A DNA stretch of 64,000 bases from positions 930,001-994,000 of the forward strand of contig CDRNVI010000040.1 in assembly GCA_977017575.1 (NCBI GenBank), in the 5' to 3' direction. The notes under the pieces were generated by a model, which saw nothing but the letters and a program-made list of their open reading frames with translations, did no database searches and had not been told where the DNA came from. Below are positions 63,328 to 64,000 of the stretch, piece by piece; position 1 is the first letter of the stretch; each line of letters opens with the position of its first letter. This DNA is from Paramoeba atlantica. Lineage: Eukaryota; Discosea. The position numbers were made by a program, and so were the translations under genes.

Positions 63328-63969
63328 CTACAAAGTTCGCGTTGCCCTCTGGGTACCCAGCGCCATTGCAGTTGTCTCGTTGCGGCCAGAATATCGGAGA
63401 AGTGTGCTCAATTGCTTGTGCTGCGCCATACGTTGTACCTCCTCGATTGTGAGCGTATTCTCCGCCACTCGGGTCATTAGATGGCGGATCGCCCCATGCT
63501 TTAAGCTGTGGGAGCTGTAACCTGGGCCAAGATGCGTCCTGAGGAATCGGGAAATTTGCTCTGTCGTCACCGTACTGAAGCGCTGGGCAGGGCCCAAGGT
63601 TATAAGGTATTGGAATATTCTGTTGGTATAGGTCCCCTCTATTACCGTGAACGTGTCCGGGCGGTAGGGTTGAGATCGCGTTGCCTTGGTACGTTGCCCC
63701 CAGTCTATTATAATGCGATCTGGTCGCAGTATTATGACGTCCCGGCGCCGCATCTTTGCCACTTCGCCAGCCCTTGATGCTGTTTTGTACGCTACTAACA
63801 TGACGATTTCCATTTGTGGTGTCATCTTCGGCAAAAGGTACTGGATTTGGTCCTTTGTAATTGGACATGCTTGGTGCGTCGGGATCATGGCGCCTGCCCT
63901 CACTAGCGTTTTGGCGAGCATTTGGGCGTGAATGGCTGACTTTCGTGCCTGTGTTAGTATCGAAATCAT
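63328..63969 (-). CDS. Tyrosine recombinase of the YR retrotransposon
   Basis: 213 residues seen; it may start further right. YKTASRAGEVAKMRRRD holds the first catalytic Arg, SSHSLKHGAIRHLM the H-x-x-R pair, and MAQHKQLSTLLRYSG the second His and the Tyr, in the order of phage-integrase-type recombinases. In YR retrotransposons this enzyme integrates a circular DNA copy without an integrase-type target duplication. Confidence 0.8.
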   Translation of the reverse strand: MISILTQARKSAIHAQMLAKTLVRAGAMIPTHQACPITKDQIQYLLPKMTPQMEIVMLVAYKTASRAGEVAKMRRRDVIILRPDRIIIDWGQRTKATRSQPYRPDTFTVIEGTYTNRIFQYLITLGPAQRFSTVTTEQISRFLRTHLGPGYSSHSLKHGAIRHLMTRVAENTLTIEEVQRMAQHKQLSTLLRYSGRNETTAMALGTQRATRTL

Positions 63970-64000
63970 GTGTTTGATGTACGTGTGCTTGGTTTGTGGT

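Larger units (their letters stand above)
61087..64000 (-). mobile_element. VIPER-like tyrosine-recombinase retrotransposon, 3' part
   Basis: Order on the minus strand: tyrosine recombinase, then RT, then RNase H, then the direct-repeat region. DIRS and Ngaro elements have the recombinase after the RT; the order here is the one described for VIPER elements of kinetoplastids. The Gag part and the other terminus lie beyond 64000. The part visible looks young and nearly whole, with at most about one or two breaks. Its left boundary is taken from the direct repeats and is tentative. Confidence 0.65.

Overview
This window is repeat-dense eukaryotic DNA. Evidence for a eukaryote: LINE reverse transcriptases with poly(A) tails, tRNA-derived SINEs with Pol III B-boxes, a satellite with higher-order repeats, hAT-, Merlin- and Tc1-type DNA transposons, and a tyrosine-recombinase retrotransposon. 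The only recognisable host gene is the start of a NUBP2/CFD1-type P-loop ATPase running off the left edge. The species cannot be named. The YR-RT-RNase H gene order of the right-hand element is the order known from kinetoplastid VIPER elements, but Merlin, hAT and tRNA-SINEs do not fit trypanosomatids, so a poorly sampled protist or invertebrate remains open.

Layout. 1-31.25 kb is a patchwork of small DNA transposons and fragments: a Tc1-like transposase tail (0.84-1.04 kb), many MITEs with TA target duplications and C/G-homopolymer ends, two large composite inverted-repeat elements (2.07-3.96 and 18.85-21.21 kb), an orphan ORF framed by imperfect inverted repeats (6.83-8.24 kb), a degenerate TTAG repeat field (8.7-10.9 kb), a hAT transposase split by a MITE (16.2-18.1 kb), a duplicated 1.6 kb block (15.96-17.55 = 27.56-29.16 kb), an apparently intact Merlin transposon (25.08-27.54 kb), and a 5'-truncated APE-type LINE (29.56-31.26 kb).

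31.3-57.5 kb is a satellite array of about 177 bp monomers (175/178 bp variants). A tRNA-derived SINE sits at one fixed phase of the monomer in 13 whole or partial copies, so SINE and satellite were amplified together as higher-order units of 1.0-2.4 kb. One SINE copy is split at a 7 bp GCAATTT duplication by about 7 kb of nested retroelements: a nearly full-length LINE with restriction-like endonuclease, several 5'-truncated copies of its 3' end, and an unidentified A-tailed insert with an internal tandem duplication.

57.5-64 kb holds a second, CRE/R2-like LINE inserted in a satellite monomer, a pair of about 193 bp direct repeats, and the 3' part of a VIPER-like tyrosine-recombinase retrotransposon that leaves the window at its right edge. 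Apart from the NUBP2-like fragment, the genes are mobility genes: LINE RT/endonuclease proteins would copy themselves (and possibly the SINE), Merlin/hAT/Tc1 transposases would move DNA elements and perhaps some of the MITEs.
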